Positions 11,936 to 23,825 of a DNA stretch of 64,000 bases are shown piece after piece; position 1 is the stretch's first letter; each line of letters starts with the position of its first letter. The notes under the pieces were generated by a model. The model saw only the letters and a list, made by a program, of their open reading frames with translations. It was not told where the DNA came from and ran no database searches. Position numbers and translations under genes: made by a program. Source of the stretch: Cryptomeria japonica (lineage: Eukaryota; Streptophyta; Pinopsida; Cupressales; Cupressaceae); NCBI RefSeq assembly GCF_030272615.1, contig NC_081405.1, positions 649,613,420 to 649,677,419 on the forward strand, given 5' to 3'.

Positions 11936-14072
11936 TGCTCAAAAGGCTAATTTCCTCAAAAGGTTCAATATGTTACCCAAAGACTTGTTTGAGTCTATTG
12001 TATGTGTTTATGAAGTCCTTCATGTGGTTTCAATACTAGGCAACTCATGTATCACTTTTCTAACAAACTCCCCTTTGGTGCAGGCTCACTCCCATGCTCA
12101 AAATCTACTCAAATTTCTCACTCGACCCATCTACACACCCTCAATCCCTGTTCTTTAGCATTCAACCCTCGGTTTTAGAGTTATTTAGGGGTCTTTTGCA
12201 TGGACAAGTAAGGGTAGCAAGGTTTTATTCCAGTTTTGATGCTCAAAGCTTAGTTTAAGGCCCATAACCTTGGCTTACTCAACTAGGCAACCAAAGGATC
12301 CAAAAACTCCAAAGGGGCTACACACTATCCAAGGATCCATTTGACATTTGTTTCATTGTATTAGGATGGTCACATAAGTTTTAACAAGTTCCCAAATCCT
12401 CCTTACAAACAGGTTTGAGCTTTCTTTTAAAAACTATCATTTTTGTGTGTTATGCAACAAAGGGCTACTAGCCCGTGGAGGCCTAATTGGCTCTTTTTTG
12501 CTCACCTAGCCCAATGATGGGATTTTCCACCATAAAAATTGTTTTGGATGATTTCTAGGATGTCTATGTTTGAAGATTTTTTAGGTCTTGAGCTCCATGA
12601 GGAAGGTTTAATGACTGCCCACTTTTTATGGCACAAAAGAAGGGTTTAGTGGGGGTTTTGAGTTTGCAAAGTTTGATTTGTCAACTTCTTCATGAACCAA
12701 GGCCTAAAATTGACTAAGGAAGTCTGCCACACCTTGGAGAACACTATCCAATCCATTGCCACTTGTCATTTTTCCAAACATTTGGCATACTAACTGAAAA
12801 ATTAGAAAATTGTCCCTGTGACAGTCAAATCACTGCCCTTTACCAGCCATATTGCTGCTCCTTCTTTAGGCCTGCATCACAAGGTGTTTGATTTGAAATT
12901 ATACCTCAAGGAGGTCTAAAAATAACTAATCAACTTCCCTATTACATTTCCTTCTTCAATACAAGGCTTGGATTATTCCTTTAAAGCATTCCATGAACAT
13001 TTGACAAGTATAATTCAAAAAAACAGTGAACTCACTATTTTGTTTACAAAATCAGAATGATTGAATGGAACAAGCTTATTATAACACTTTAGGATGATGC
13101 CAAACAACCTTGGTCACATGTCCAGACCTCTAGCTCACTCATTTGTTCACTCCAAATTCCTTTTGGGTGCAAATCTTGAGTTTTTGTTCATGTTACTAGC
13201 CAAGCAATCAACACTTGCCTACTATTCGCTCAAGTTCCTCTTCCAACGACACTCTTGGCACAAAATAGAGGATATGTATAGTATATACATGAATTCCAAC
13301 TTGACTGAATCCATATTGTGGGATCCCAAGCATGGATTAGTCAAGTGGAGTCATTTTGGAGCTTCAAACCCTTGACAGGGGAGCAAGCACCCAATTTTAG
13401 AAATAATTTTTTAAAATCAAACTTTTTGAAGAAACCAATGCCAAAATAAACTACAAAGAATTACACAAGTACCATGAACACTTTCCCAAAGGTACAGTAT
13501 AGACCATTTCACTAAAAGATACAAAAAACCAGTCATAAAGCCATTATTTTCTGATTTTATTGAAGGAACTTTGGTTTTAACAATCACAAACCCTTTTCAA
13601 AGCAAAGAGAGGTAATTTTATAGTCCACCAAGGTGGTTATCAAGCTCAATATAGATAGGAAGCTTCCATAACCACATTTTTCAAGAAAAACACAAAAATT
13701 GACAATTTTGACAACTTTTTGAGGCAAATGACAACATTTCTTGCTCAAAAAGGCATTTTTGACAATCTAACCTTGTCAACTTGTCTAATCAACTTAGAAA
13801 TCCCTATAAACACCTAACAAAAATATTCCAATGCTTTGGAAAGCATTAGAAGACCTTTTTGGCAATTTTGCACATTTTTGCCAAAAATTGTCAACTCAAG
13901 GCCTGAAATGCAAGATTTGATCTCTTAAGCCCAAAATGAGATAAAAACCACTGCACATGACTCATAACAACCTAGAAAAATATAAACAACCTATCACAAG
14001 ACATTACAAACATGAAAGCATTAAAAACTCAAAAAAAATGGGAATTTTACCCAACTAGGTGCTCCTGCACCA
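11936..14072 (-). repeat. 5' LTR of chromovirus G1
   Basis: Direct repeat of 5131-7247. Near its left edge it has an extra 17 bp between two CTCAAAAGG copies that the other LTR lacks, a slippage-type indel. It ends CTCCTGCACCA at 14072 and runs straight into the microsatellite. Confidence 0.88.
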
Positions 14073-15420
14073 TATGTGTGTTTATGTGTGTATGTATTTA
14101 TGTATGTATGTATGTATGTATGTATGTATGTATGTATGTATGTATGTAGGTTTATGCATGTGTGTATGTGCATGTAAATGTATGTGTGTGTGTGTGTGTG
14201 TGTATGAGCATATGTATGTTTGTATATATACATTTAGGTGTATGTATGTATGTGGGTATGTATGTATGTATGTATGTATTTTTATGTGTGTGTGTATATA
14301 TATCTATGTATGTGTGTATGTGTATGTATGTGTGTGTATACACACATAAAGACACATACATACATACATACATACATATGTACATACATGCATACATGCA
14401 TACATACACACACATACACCTACGTACATTTATACAAACATACATACACTCATACACACATACATACACATACCCACACATACATGTACATACACATACA
14501 CATATACATACATATTTACATATACATACACACATGCATACACCTACATACATACACACATAAACACACATACATAAATATACACATGCATACATATGTA
14601 CATACACACACATAAACCCACATACACACATACAAATGCATGCATAAATACATACACATACACACACATGCATATGCACACATACATACACAGGTACATG
14701 TATGTGTGTATGTGTGTGTATATGCATGTATGCGTGTGGACATGTGCACATATGTGTGTGTATGTGTATATATGTATGCATGCATCTATATGTGTGTATG
14801 TGTGTCTGAGTGTATGTATGTTTGTATATATGCATGCGGGTGTATGTATGTATTTATGTATGTATGTATGTATGTATGTATGTATGTATGTATGTATATA
14901 TGTATGTATGTATGTATGCATGTATGCATGTTTATATGTGTGTATGTGTATATATATGTATGTGTGTGTGCATGTGTATGTATGTGTGTGTGTACTATAT
15001 ACACATAAACATACATACATACATATACACATGCATACATACATGTACACACACATACACCCACATACACACATACCCATGCATGCATGCATACATGCAT
15101 ACACATACACACACATAAGTGCACATACACCCACATACACACATACCCATGCATGCATGCATACATGCATACACATACACACACATAAGTGCACCTACAC
15201 ATGCATATACACACAAACATACACACATACATATATATACTCACATAAATACACACATACATACACACACATACATACATGCACATACACATGCACACAC
15301 ATGTACATCTATGTACGCTTGTGTATGTGTATGTGTATCTATATACATGTGTGTGAGTCTGGGTATGGGTGTGGGTGTAGGTGTTTGTGTCTATGTCTTT
15401 GTATGAGTACAAGGATTTTT
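14073..15420. repeat. Giant (TATG)n/(CATA)n microsatellite with alternating strand blocks
   Basis: About 1.35 kb of tetranucleotide and dinucleotide repeats. Blocks alternate: TATG/TG-rich at about 14073-14340, CATA/CA-rich at 14341-14700, TATG/TG-rich at 14701-15000, CATA/CA-rich at 15001-15310, then TG-rich to 15420. Neighbouring blocks are thus reverse complements and could pair. A 70-bp unit is duplicated in tandem at about 15053-15192. Long open frames of repeating Tyr-Val-Cys-Met or His-Thr-Tyr-Ile occur on both strands but only reflect the repeat. Confidence 0.95.
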
Positions 15421-16017
15421 TTTTATGTGTAGTGTATTGATTATAATTTTTTATGGTTTATATTTAAGGGTAATGAGAAAATGATTTTTTTATTATTTAA
15501 TAGTAATTTGTGCATATTTTTCTAATAGTTTCATAGTGTTGGTTTTCAATTTTTTCTATGTTTAATTTATTTTTAACATTTTTCTAATGTTTTCATTCTA
15601 ATTTTTTTTTTTTAAATTGATAAATTATAGAATTAAAAAATATAACAATAAATATATTTATTTTTTACACTACAAAAACAAAAACAAAAAAAAGGGAAAA
15701 AATGTACATACTTGGGAAAACAAGGACTGACAATAAGTTGCTTCTGTAGTTTGGTCGAACTCCCAAAGCTCCTTAAGGTGCAAATGAGGGTCGGTCAACA
15801 AAAAATCAGTTTATATAACTGATAGCTAGACTAAGTTAGAACGAACTTAGTCTGATCGGACTACTGACACCATTTAGGCACCATGCAGACACCACATGGT
15901 GCCATGTGGCTCAGGGTTAGTCTGACCAGACTAAGTCCTACCGAACTCCGTCTGGCTGGACTACCTCTAGTTAGCCTTAAGTGTGACACACTTCCATGCT
16001 TTAGCCCATGATTGAAT
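15421..16017. other. AT-rich spacer with a cluster of small dyads
   Basis: No gene seen. From about 15750 to 15970 there is a GC-richer patch with repeated AGTCTG/GGACT half-sites, including TAGTCTG-AC-CAGACTA (perfect 7-bp arms) and a GGCACCAT...ATGGTGCC pair near 15870-15905. It may be the worn end of an unknown element. Confidence 0.4.
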
Positions 16018-16970
16018 TTGATAAGATTATAATGAATATAAAATTAATTGTTATAAAAGCGTAACAATAAAAGTTCCCTAGCAAAGGATTAAATTAGATC
16101 ATCACAAGTGTCTCAATCTAATGACTTTAGAAAACTTTACCTATAATTACCTCAATCTAATAATAGAAAAATACTCCTAGGTCTAGCTTAAGTGTAATAA
16201 AGTAATAAGGGATGTAACTAAGTAATGATTGATTAATAATTGCTATGGTAATATCCTAATGACTCCAACATAACATGCATGTTCTTCTCCATGATAGAAC
16301 TTAGTTTAATTCAATATCTCTCAATGATTTTTTGAAGAAAGCAATCAACTACTCATATCTATCATTATTCATTTGAAGTGTTCAACAACATTTGCATAAA
16401 AGGAAGCAACATAATATAATTGAAAAGGTTGCAAATAGTCAAGACTTACCCATACCAATGCCTTCTTGAGTGCATATTTTATTTCCATGAAGGCTTTAGT
16501 TGATTCATTTCCCCTCCTAGTTGATTTCTTTTTCTTGAGTACTTCATGAATACTCCGTCTTCTCAACAAAGTTAGGAATAAATCTTCTAATAATTTTGAT
16601 GTACCCAAAAAATGACTAGATTGACTTTACTATTTTGGGCTAAGGGATGAGTTTAGACATAAAATACCTTTGACATTGGTGATTAGGATTCTTTCATGTC
16701 TCCAACCTTAAAACATCTTTTATAATAGGGTAAGCAATGTTATAACTTGGGTCCTTATTTATTAGGTCCTTAATAAGTGCTCCAACACATTAGTAAGGTG
16801 ACACACAAATTAGCGTCCGACCCTCTAAAATATACCCAATTTTTCATGTCTCTTTTCTTAAAATTGGAACTATTGCTCAAGTTCAAATAAGCTATCTACA
16901 TTAGATGAGGAAGGATCCATATTTTTTAGAACCTAAAGTTACATTGGGAAAACATACCAACCACCTTTTC
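16018..16970. repeat. Dispersed composite repeat R, copy 1 (scrambled gypsy pol pieces)
   Basis: Matches 52729-53700 closely (by eye about 85 percent). It joins two gypsy pieces in opposite orientation. On the minus strand, 16369-16608 encodes an RNase H-type segment (STKAFMEIKYALKKALV, PFQLYYVASF). On the plus strand, about 16630-16960 encodes a decayed integrase C-terminus (HVSFLK, then DPYFLEPKV). The second copy shares the same head-to-head arrangement, so the join predates the duplication. Confidence 0.65.
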
Positions 16971-17099
16971 AATTGCCTTATTGAAGGCTTATTAGTTTAA
17001 CAAAAGACCTTGAAACATAAAGATCCCACATTGGAATTCACTAAGATTATCTCCAAAATTCATCTCAAAATGTCAATATTATTAGTAAGGCACATATAT

Positions 17100-18330
17100 T
17101 TTTCTCAATCTTATTCTCTTTCTTCTTTATGCCTGATTATGTGGATGAGATTAGGAGTGAATGTGTTGCTAATTCTATATTTCAAGGCATCATTAGGTAT
17201 TTGGAATAGGATCCATTGTCTATATCAAGGTTTTGTTAGACAAGACAAGTCCTCCCTACTATAAGTCATTTTTATTTTTTTATGACAATTGAGTAAGTGA
17301 AGAAATATTTCTATGCATTTCCTCACCCTTAAAGCTCTATAATTATTTAAGCTACTTCTTTGTAACCACTTCCTATTTTAGATATGGTTTGAATTGATGA
17401 TTCTTTAGATGTCATTATGGGGCTTCCACTATCAAAAGTTAGATAGGTCATTTTGGATGTGATTAATTTCTTAACCAAATAGTTGTTTTCTATGCATTTC
17501 CTCACCCTTACATTATGGTTGTGGTCACTCAACACTTAGATTCTATCTTCAAACTCCATGGAGGTGTCACACTAGTGTAAATGATTATGATCCAACTTTT
17601 ATCAATAGAGTTATTTCAATAGCAAGGCATTACCTTACATATGATTTCACCTTATCAATCTTAAACTAATTGTCAAATTGAGGTTGTTAATAAATGCCTT
17701 GAAACATGCCTTATTTTTTAAGGAACAAGAATAATAGGCCTAGTGGTTACCTTTGATTGAGTGGTGATATCATACCACTACTCACAGACATGCTTTTAAA
17801 TGACCTCTTATGAAACCCTCTATGGTACTCCCTCACCCTCCTTGTGTACTTATGTGCCAAATTCTTCCAAGGTTGCAATAGTTGTCAATTCTCTAGCAAA
17901 ACATGAGGACCTCTCTCTGCTTTTTAAGGCTAATTTGACATTGACTCAAAATCACATAAAACAAGGGTGGATCAACATTAGGCGCAACATACCTTTAACA
18001 TTGTTGATTAGGGATTTTTTCATGTCTCTAACCTTAAAACATCTTTTATAATGTAGTATGAAATATTATACCTTGGATCCTTGTTTTTTAGGTCCTTATC
18101 AAGTGCTCTAACAAAGGTGACATAAAAATTGGCACAAACATTCCAACCTGTTAAATCCACCCAATTTTTCATGTCTCTTTTCTCAAAAAATATTGCAACT
18201 TTTGCTCAAATTCCAATAAAGCTATCTACATTAGATGTGGAAGGATACATATTTTTAGAACCAAAAGTTATATTGGACAAACACACCAAGCAATAAAAAT
18301 TAGTAAGGCACATATGCTTTATAAGTTTCC
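17100..18330 (+). pseudogene. Decayed Ty3/gypsy integrase
   Basis: Many stops and shifts, but the order of gypsy integrase landmarks survives on the plus strand: degenerate core sequence from about 17470, then 17800-18051 with MTSYETLYGTPSPSLCTYVP and a KANLTLTQNHIKQ helix (the standard 'alter-your-LYG-PP' segment after the catalytic core), then DPCFLGPYQVL and DVEGYIFLEPKVILDKHTKQ near 18230-18300. An inverted relative lies at 57880-59060. It would have been the DNA-joining enzyme of an old gypsy element and is non-functional. Confidence 0.7.
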
Positions 18331-19139
18331 CATATGCAATTTTAAATAACAATGGATACATACACTTTTAAGTCATCCCAATATTGTTTTTAGAATAAAA
18401 TAATTAATTTTAGGAGTTGTCCTTGATAATATTATATATTGTAATGACTTTCTAAATGAAAAGCATCTTGAATATTTGTAATTGGAGTGTATGATTTACT
18501 AGAAGGCTAGCCCTCTAAACTGTACTAAAAAGATAATAAAAATATTATGTCCCTCTTACTCATATATTCCTGGTGTCTAATTTATTTTCACTTATGAATT
18601 TAGTAAAACTTATATGTCAAACTATTTGAAATTAATATTTATAATTTCATAATTAAAAAAAAATCCTAAAACACTAAAACATTAATAGATAAAATCATTT
18701 AAAACACTTTAAAATCATTACACAATCTTTCATATCCTATAAATAGATGCAACATTTTATATATCTTGCTTTCATATCTTCTATACATTCAACTCTTATG
18801 AAAATAATGAAAGAAGCTTAACTAACTAAAGATTAAATAAGGAGCATGCTATTCTAACACATAACAATCTCCCATATATAATAATAGAATAAATATTAAA
18901 GACAAAATCAATTTGAAAGTTCACAATCTAACAACAGTAATATCAACTTAGCACATCAATATTTTACAACATCAAAAAACTAGATGCCTTAATTTTTATT
19001 TAGATTCGTTAATATCAGGATTACTGTGTTTCTTGTTTATTATTATTAAGCCCTATATCACTCAACAATACTTCTAGGGCTCACTTTATTTCCCTTAGTA
19101 TCCCATTAAAAAAAATATCAAAATAAACATTTGCTCTAA
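18331..19139. other. No gene seen; very AT-rich
   Basis: Sequence of very high A+T with homopolymer runs. I see no ORF, RNA gene or repeat structure that I can support. Confidence 0.5.
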
Positions 19140-20240
19140 AAAATATCAACGGCCTTAGAAAAGGTTGGTCTAATATGTGAGTGAAGATTAGAAATTGTAG
19201 GTGATTTTAGTTTATTTTATGACAATTAAGAAAAGGTTGGTCTTGTTGGTATGTGAACTGATCATGTTGTTGGGTTTAAATTTTGGTAATTTTTTTAGAT
19301 ACATTTTCTTTTATTTCAATTATAGTTGATAAGTGAGAGTAGAAGGTTGCAATCTTATTTGATGAAGGCATTGTATTATAGATAGATATCATATTGCATT
19401 TTTAGTTAGATAATAGAAAAAAAAATGGGTGGGTGATTTGTTAATTTTTTCTCACTTATTCTACATTAAATTTAATATTGTCTATTGCTCCAATCTCCCT
19501 TATACCCTAATATGTCTAACATGACAAAACATTACAATGAGTGTAACCCAAAAGAATATTATATATCATGATAATCCAATGAATTATTTGTATTAATTTT
19601 TGTATGAAAGAAAATTAGAAATTGCCAACATGAAAAATAATGAATATAACCTAAAAGAATATTGCATATCACAATAATCAAATGAAATGTTTGTATCAGT
19701 TTCTTTATGAATGAAGATTAGAAATAGCTAGTGATTCCAATGAAATGTTTGTATTAATTTATATACAAATGAAGATTAGAAATGGCCAGGGATTCCAATG
19801 AATTTTTTATATTAAGATCTGTACAAATGAAAATTTGAAATTGCTAGTGATTCATCATTTCATGACAAAGAAGAAAAAGTTGGTCCAATGTGACAAAACA
19901 TTACAATGACTGTAACCCAGAGTAATAGTATATATCATGATAATCCAATGAAAGGTTTGTATTAATTGAAATCACTAGTGGTTCCAGCCCATTTCATGAC
20001 AATGAAGAAAATGCTTCCGATCTAATATTACAAAACATTACAATGAGTATAACCCAAAGTAACAGTAGATAATCAAAACCGCCAATGATTCCAGACCATT
20101 TCACATCAAAGCTGATCTAACATTACAATGTGTAACCCAAAGTAACAGTATACATCTTCATAATCTAATGAAACATTTTTATTAATTCATGTGCAAATGA
20201 AAATTAGAAATCACCAGTGATCCTGGGCCATTTCATGACA
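19140..20240. repeat. Degenerate tandem repeat array
   Basis: Phrases recur in the same order: AAAACATTACAATGAGTGTAACCC (near 19528, 19895, 20035, 20122, degraded), ATATCATGATAATCCAATGA, GTTTGTATTAATT, CAAATGAAGATTAGAAAT and CATTTCATGACAA. Spacing varies because pieces were lost. The array is AT-rich and ends where the gag-like tail of element A starts. Confidence 0.6.
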
Positions 20241-20249
20241 AAGATGAAG

Positions 20250-21329
20250 GGGCTGGGACATGAAGGGGTTGGGACTTCTTCTGTCAAATCAGTAGTTGGG
20301 ACATTCCCATTTGATGATTGTTCTTCAGTTTTTCTAACTCATATCCAAGTATGGTCTTTCCAGATTTCACTAACCTTCTCTTTTCCTTTCTCACTTGATC
20401 CTCCATTACCAATCGATATATTTATGCTTCTACAGAACTTAGCAATATGTCCAACCTCATTACATGCAAAACATGTAACATTGTTCCTTTGAATTGCTTG
20501 ACCTGCACTGATTAGCCATATGTCCAAATTTTCCACAAGCATAGCATTTAACATTCATTTTGCAATCTTCTGTCTTATGACCAAACTTATTGCATTTAGA
20601 ACATTTATCGAGAGCAAAATCAAGGTTCTAATTTGCTCCATTTCTACATTTCCTAGCCATGTGACCAAATATATTGCAAATAAAACATCTACCATTGAAT
20701 TTATAAGCATTAAATTGTCTTACCGGTGCCTTATGGTTTTGATCTTCATTAGCAATACTGCAACTTTGTCCTTGCTCAAATCCAAGTCCACTGAAATCTC
20801 TAATCTGCCTCTGTCTCTTCAATAACTCATCAAGCTGTGCTAAGTTGATCTTGAATTTTTCTTTATACTCACTTGTAGTAGTTAAATATTCTCTCAGAAT
20901 TATCATTTTTCTCTCAAGCTCTTGTTCATTACTCTGGGATTGTACCAAACCAGTTCTTAACATGTCATTTTCATGAACCAACCTACCACATTCTTCAAAT
21001 TTGTTCTTCAGAGATACAACAAGATTTTATTCCTTCTTCTTTTTGTCCTCAATCTCCTTAGAAATCCTCATAGTTATAACTTGCATTTCATTTTTCATAA
21101 CCATATTGTCCTGACTCAATTTCTGACATTTTTCCTTAAGTGCATCTTTCTCTTCATCATCCCAACTTTGCAAAAGTTCCTTTCTCCTAGCTTGAATAGA
21201 TGATAGCCTCTCTTGTAGGAAAATAATGAAATCCTTAGCAGAATTCAATTCATCTTGTAGATTTAAGTTCTTCAATCTTTCAACATCATAATCTTCAAGT
21301 GCCATCTCAAGTTGCTTCTCCAAAGTCAT
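20250..21329 (-). pseudogene. Element A ORF1: coiled coil plus zinc knuckles (gag/nucleocapsid-like)
   Basis: The start ATG at 21329 begins MTLEKQLEMALEDYD. About 200 residues of charged coiled coil follow, then CCHC knuckles CFICNIFGHMARKC, CSKCNKFGHKTEDC, CYACGKFGHMANQC and CFACNEVGHIAKFC (C-x2-C-x4-H-x4-C). It is homologous to ORF1 of B (32756-33889) and B' (50605-51759). Stops lie near 21027 and 20630, and a one-base shift lies between knuckles 3 and 4 (near 20500). Zinc knuckles of this type bind RNA in retroelement nucleocapsids; here they follow a coiled coil, with no capsid core that I can recognise. Sense downstream (left) it ends in worn tandem repeat, so the rest of the element is missing. 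Confidence 0.8.
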
Positions 21330-21388
21330 GTCTATGGATTTCGGTTCAGGATCTTCCTCAAGTTGTTAAACTTCCTCCGAGGCACAAG

Positions 21389-21400
21389 GCTCTGATACCA
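21389..21400 (-). other. Primer binding site of element A
   Basis: The minus strand reads TGGTATCAGAGC, a perfect match to the plant initiator tRNA-Met primer site, two bases from the LTR edge at 21403. Confidence 0.9.
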
Positions 21401-21402
21401 AT

Positions 21403-22331
21403 TGTTGGAAACCAAAAATACTGCGAGGGGGGAGGGGGTAAATTAGTGTTATGCCAGAATGATAAGTTTTAACCTTATTATAACATGCATACACCAACCG
21501 GTATACCAGTACATACATAATTGAAAGAAATAAAGCAACCAATAAGCCAATCACATAAATGAGAACCATAACACATAGATTTATACGTGGAAAACCTCAA
21601 AGAGGAAAAAACTCAGTGGTATTTGTGACCCACAATATCAATCCACTAGCCATATGAAGAGATATTACAAAATATGAGGGGCCTGCACTTGCAGGAAGGT
21701 TTACAGCCTAGAGCACACCGCTCAATCACAAAAGGAGCCTCACCGACTACAAAAAATTCCAAACTACAATCTGGAGAAGTGTGAAATGCTAAGATAGCAT
21801 CTTCTATGCCAGAATACAGTTCCGGTTTAAGCTTTGTTTGTTCCAGTCTAAAACCCTTAAACCCTTTACCAAAATAACCCTTACAATAATTTCCTCACAT
21901 ACATGATCTATCTGATATATTTCACATTATCTTATATTCACATATCCATAACCATATCTCTCTAAAAATGATCTAATACAACTGACCTATATACCCTATA
22001 CGAATTTACATGCCTTATGTAGGCTTACAAAGATATATACAATATCAAATTACATGTTGGCCACATAACATAAATGTATAAACAGTAAAATCAATTAGCT
22101 GATGTCAGATCCAAGATATGTCAGCCTCCAATACCAATAACCTTTACTAAACCATGTCGGCCTGCAATACTGGTATCCAAAGAAATCCTTCTGCCTTGCC
22201 GGTGCCGGTGAAGTATCTGTAAAGTGCCCGCCGATACACCATAGAACCAAAACATGAAGCCGAATCACAATACCATGTTTCCATCAATGACAACATAGTG
22301 AAACCAACCAAATGAATGTCAATTGCCAACA
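21403..22331 (-). repeat. 5' LTR of element A (truncated element)
   Basis: It starts TGTTGG and ends TTGCCAACA on the plus strand. Near its left edge it has a GCGAGGGGGGAGGGGGTAAATTAGT run like that of B, B' and D, and near its right edge the phrase CCATCAATGACAA followed by GCCAACA, as in the B LTRs. No partner LTR lies to the left, so element A is truncated at about 20240. Confidence 0.8.
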
Positions 22332-22870
22332 CCTTATAGCTTCCCCATTTTGTAATTTGATTGGAAACTTCATTGGCACTACTAGCCAATGATTCTAGGG
22401 CTATGGAAAGGGATGCATGATGCTCATGCTCAGATGTTTTTTGGACTATTCACTAGTCTAGTTATTTTGGTAGTGTTTTGTGCTAACTGGTTTATCAAAT
22501 CCTCCTGTGTAGCTTGTGAATGATCTACAAGAGGAGTTGGAGGTGTATCCTAATGGTTTGGTTGTGGGTTCTCCTATGGTTTTTGCCCTAAGTTTTCAGG
22601 CATGTCTTGTTGGGGGGCAGGATTTTCATATTCTGATATTCATAACAAAAAATTTAAAAAACTAATCAAAACCAATGAATTTGATTTTAAATTGCAAATA
22701 AAATTAATCAAATGCAAAAAATAAACAAATAAAATATGTTTCTTACCTCTTTCCATGACGTTTTTGTGTGTTTTTTTGGAGCTTGTGTGTGTTTTTCCAT
22801 TTTACAAACCCTTATCTTCACTTGCGGCCACAAGTTAAAATGACCCAGTTGGCCGTAGTGAAATTTTTTT
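22332..22870. other. No gene recognised
   Basis: Flank of element A. Moderately AT-rich with no open frame of note and no repeat I recognise. It may belong to the interior of element D left of element C, but I cannot show this. Confidence 0.35.
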
Positions 22871-22879
22871 ATTGACAAA

Positions 22880-23040
22880 GAAGCACGTACACAGTTTAGA
22901 AACTAAAACCCCATACTAGGTTTTAGTTTCTAAACTACGTACGGGGTTTAGAAACTAAAACCCCGTACAAGGTTTTAGTTTCTAAACTGCGTACGAGGTT
23001 TTAAAAACTAAACTGTGTACGTGGTTAGTATAGTATAAAC
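22880..23040. repeat. Array of inverted units around GTAC
   Basis: TTTAGAAACTAAAACCCC and its reverse complement alternate at least four times. At 22939-22968 there are perfect arms GTACGGGGTTT / AAACCCCGTAC around an 8-bp loop. Each unit is joined to the next through a GTAC or GTACG site. Sequence from 23041 to 23470 continues with AT-rich, gene-free DNA and decayed single units (ACACGTATGGTGTTT). Confidence 0.75.
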
Positions 23041-23825
23041 CTCATACATGATTTAGCTTCATTTAGGCTTGACAAAATGAGCCTAAACACGTATGGTGTT
23101 TTTAAAATTTGAAATACCCCGTACACATTTGTTGTTTTCTCAAGTTCGTTTTGGGGTGTGTCCACTTTTTTGCACACCATCTTGGTGCACACACCCATAT
23201 ATGTCCTCTATTTGGAAAATTAAAATTAGAAAAAAATAAGTTCATTTTCATTTTGTTTGGTGACGCCGACTAGAACCCCTATTTTTCAATATTTTTCAGC
23301 AATAAATTTTTTGTCTTTGAATATATAAACAAATGTCAATTTTTTTAATTTAAAAAAAAAAAAAACACATAAATCTCATTATTATTTCTATATTTGATTA
23401 TTTTACATCATTTTTAAATTCAATTTAGAAAAGTCACTTTTATATATGTGGTCGAAGTTAAACAATTTTGGTTGTGTTGGCCACTTCCTTTATAAATGTG
23501 TGACACAACATTGTGCTTTTACTCAAACAAGACCAAAAAGAAGATCTCAATGCTTTGCATCATCCTCAAGTAGACAACACAAGGCACATTTATGAATAAT
23601 GGCATATGTATGACATAAAATAGATACAACATATGTAAGAATTGAGATACAAATAGAAGAATGTCACAATGGATTCAACCTCTTGATTACCTTGGACCAA
23701 TAGAGTAACAAGGGTCATCCAAATAGAACCTAACATAACACAAAAACATGTCAAGTGACACATCACAAGGGAAGCACAATATGAACAAGCGGACACACAA
23801 AAGTGAGTCTACAACATGAATGAAG

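Larger units (their letters stand above)
5131..14072 (-). mobile_element. Ty3/gypsy chromovirus (G1), full length, inactive
   Basis: Two direct repeats of about 2.1 kb (5131-7247 and 11936-14072) flank a 4.7-kb interior. On the minus strand the interior has a Met-tRNA-type primer site, gag, then protease, RT, RNase H, integrase and chromodomain, then a polypurine tract. Integrase after RT and a C-terminal chromodomain define a Ty3/gypsy chromovirus. The element is dead: pol has several in-frame stops, the integrase catalytic Glu codon reads Lys, and gag and pol are out of register. I see no 5-bp target-site duplication: TTAAC precedes 5131 and TATGT follows 14072. Confidence 0.9.

Noticed and set aside
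14021-15432. Long open frames (up to 278 codons) on both strands
   Set aside because: They are translations of the TATG/CATA microsatellite with periodic peptides and no codon-level sign of a gene.
17010-17264. Plus-strand 84-codon frame as an independent gene
   Set aside because: It recurs in the inverted copy at 58847-59089 within decayed gypsy sequence and has no domain of its own in that frame.
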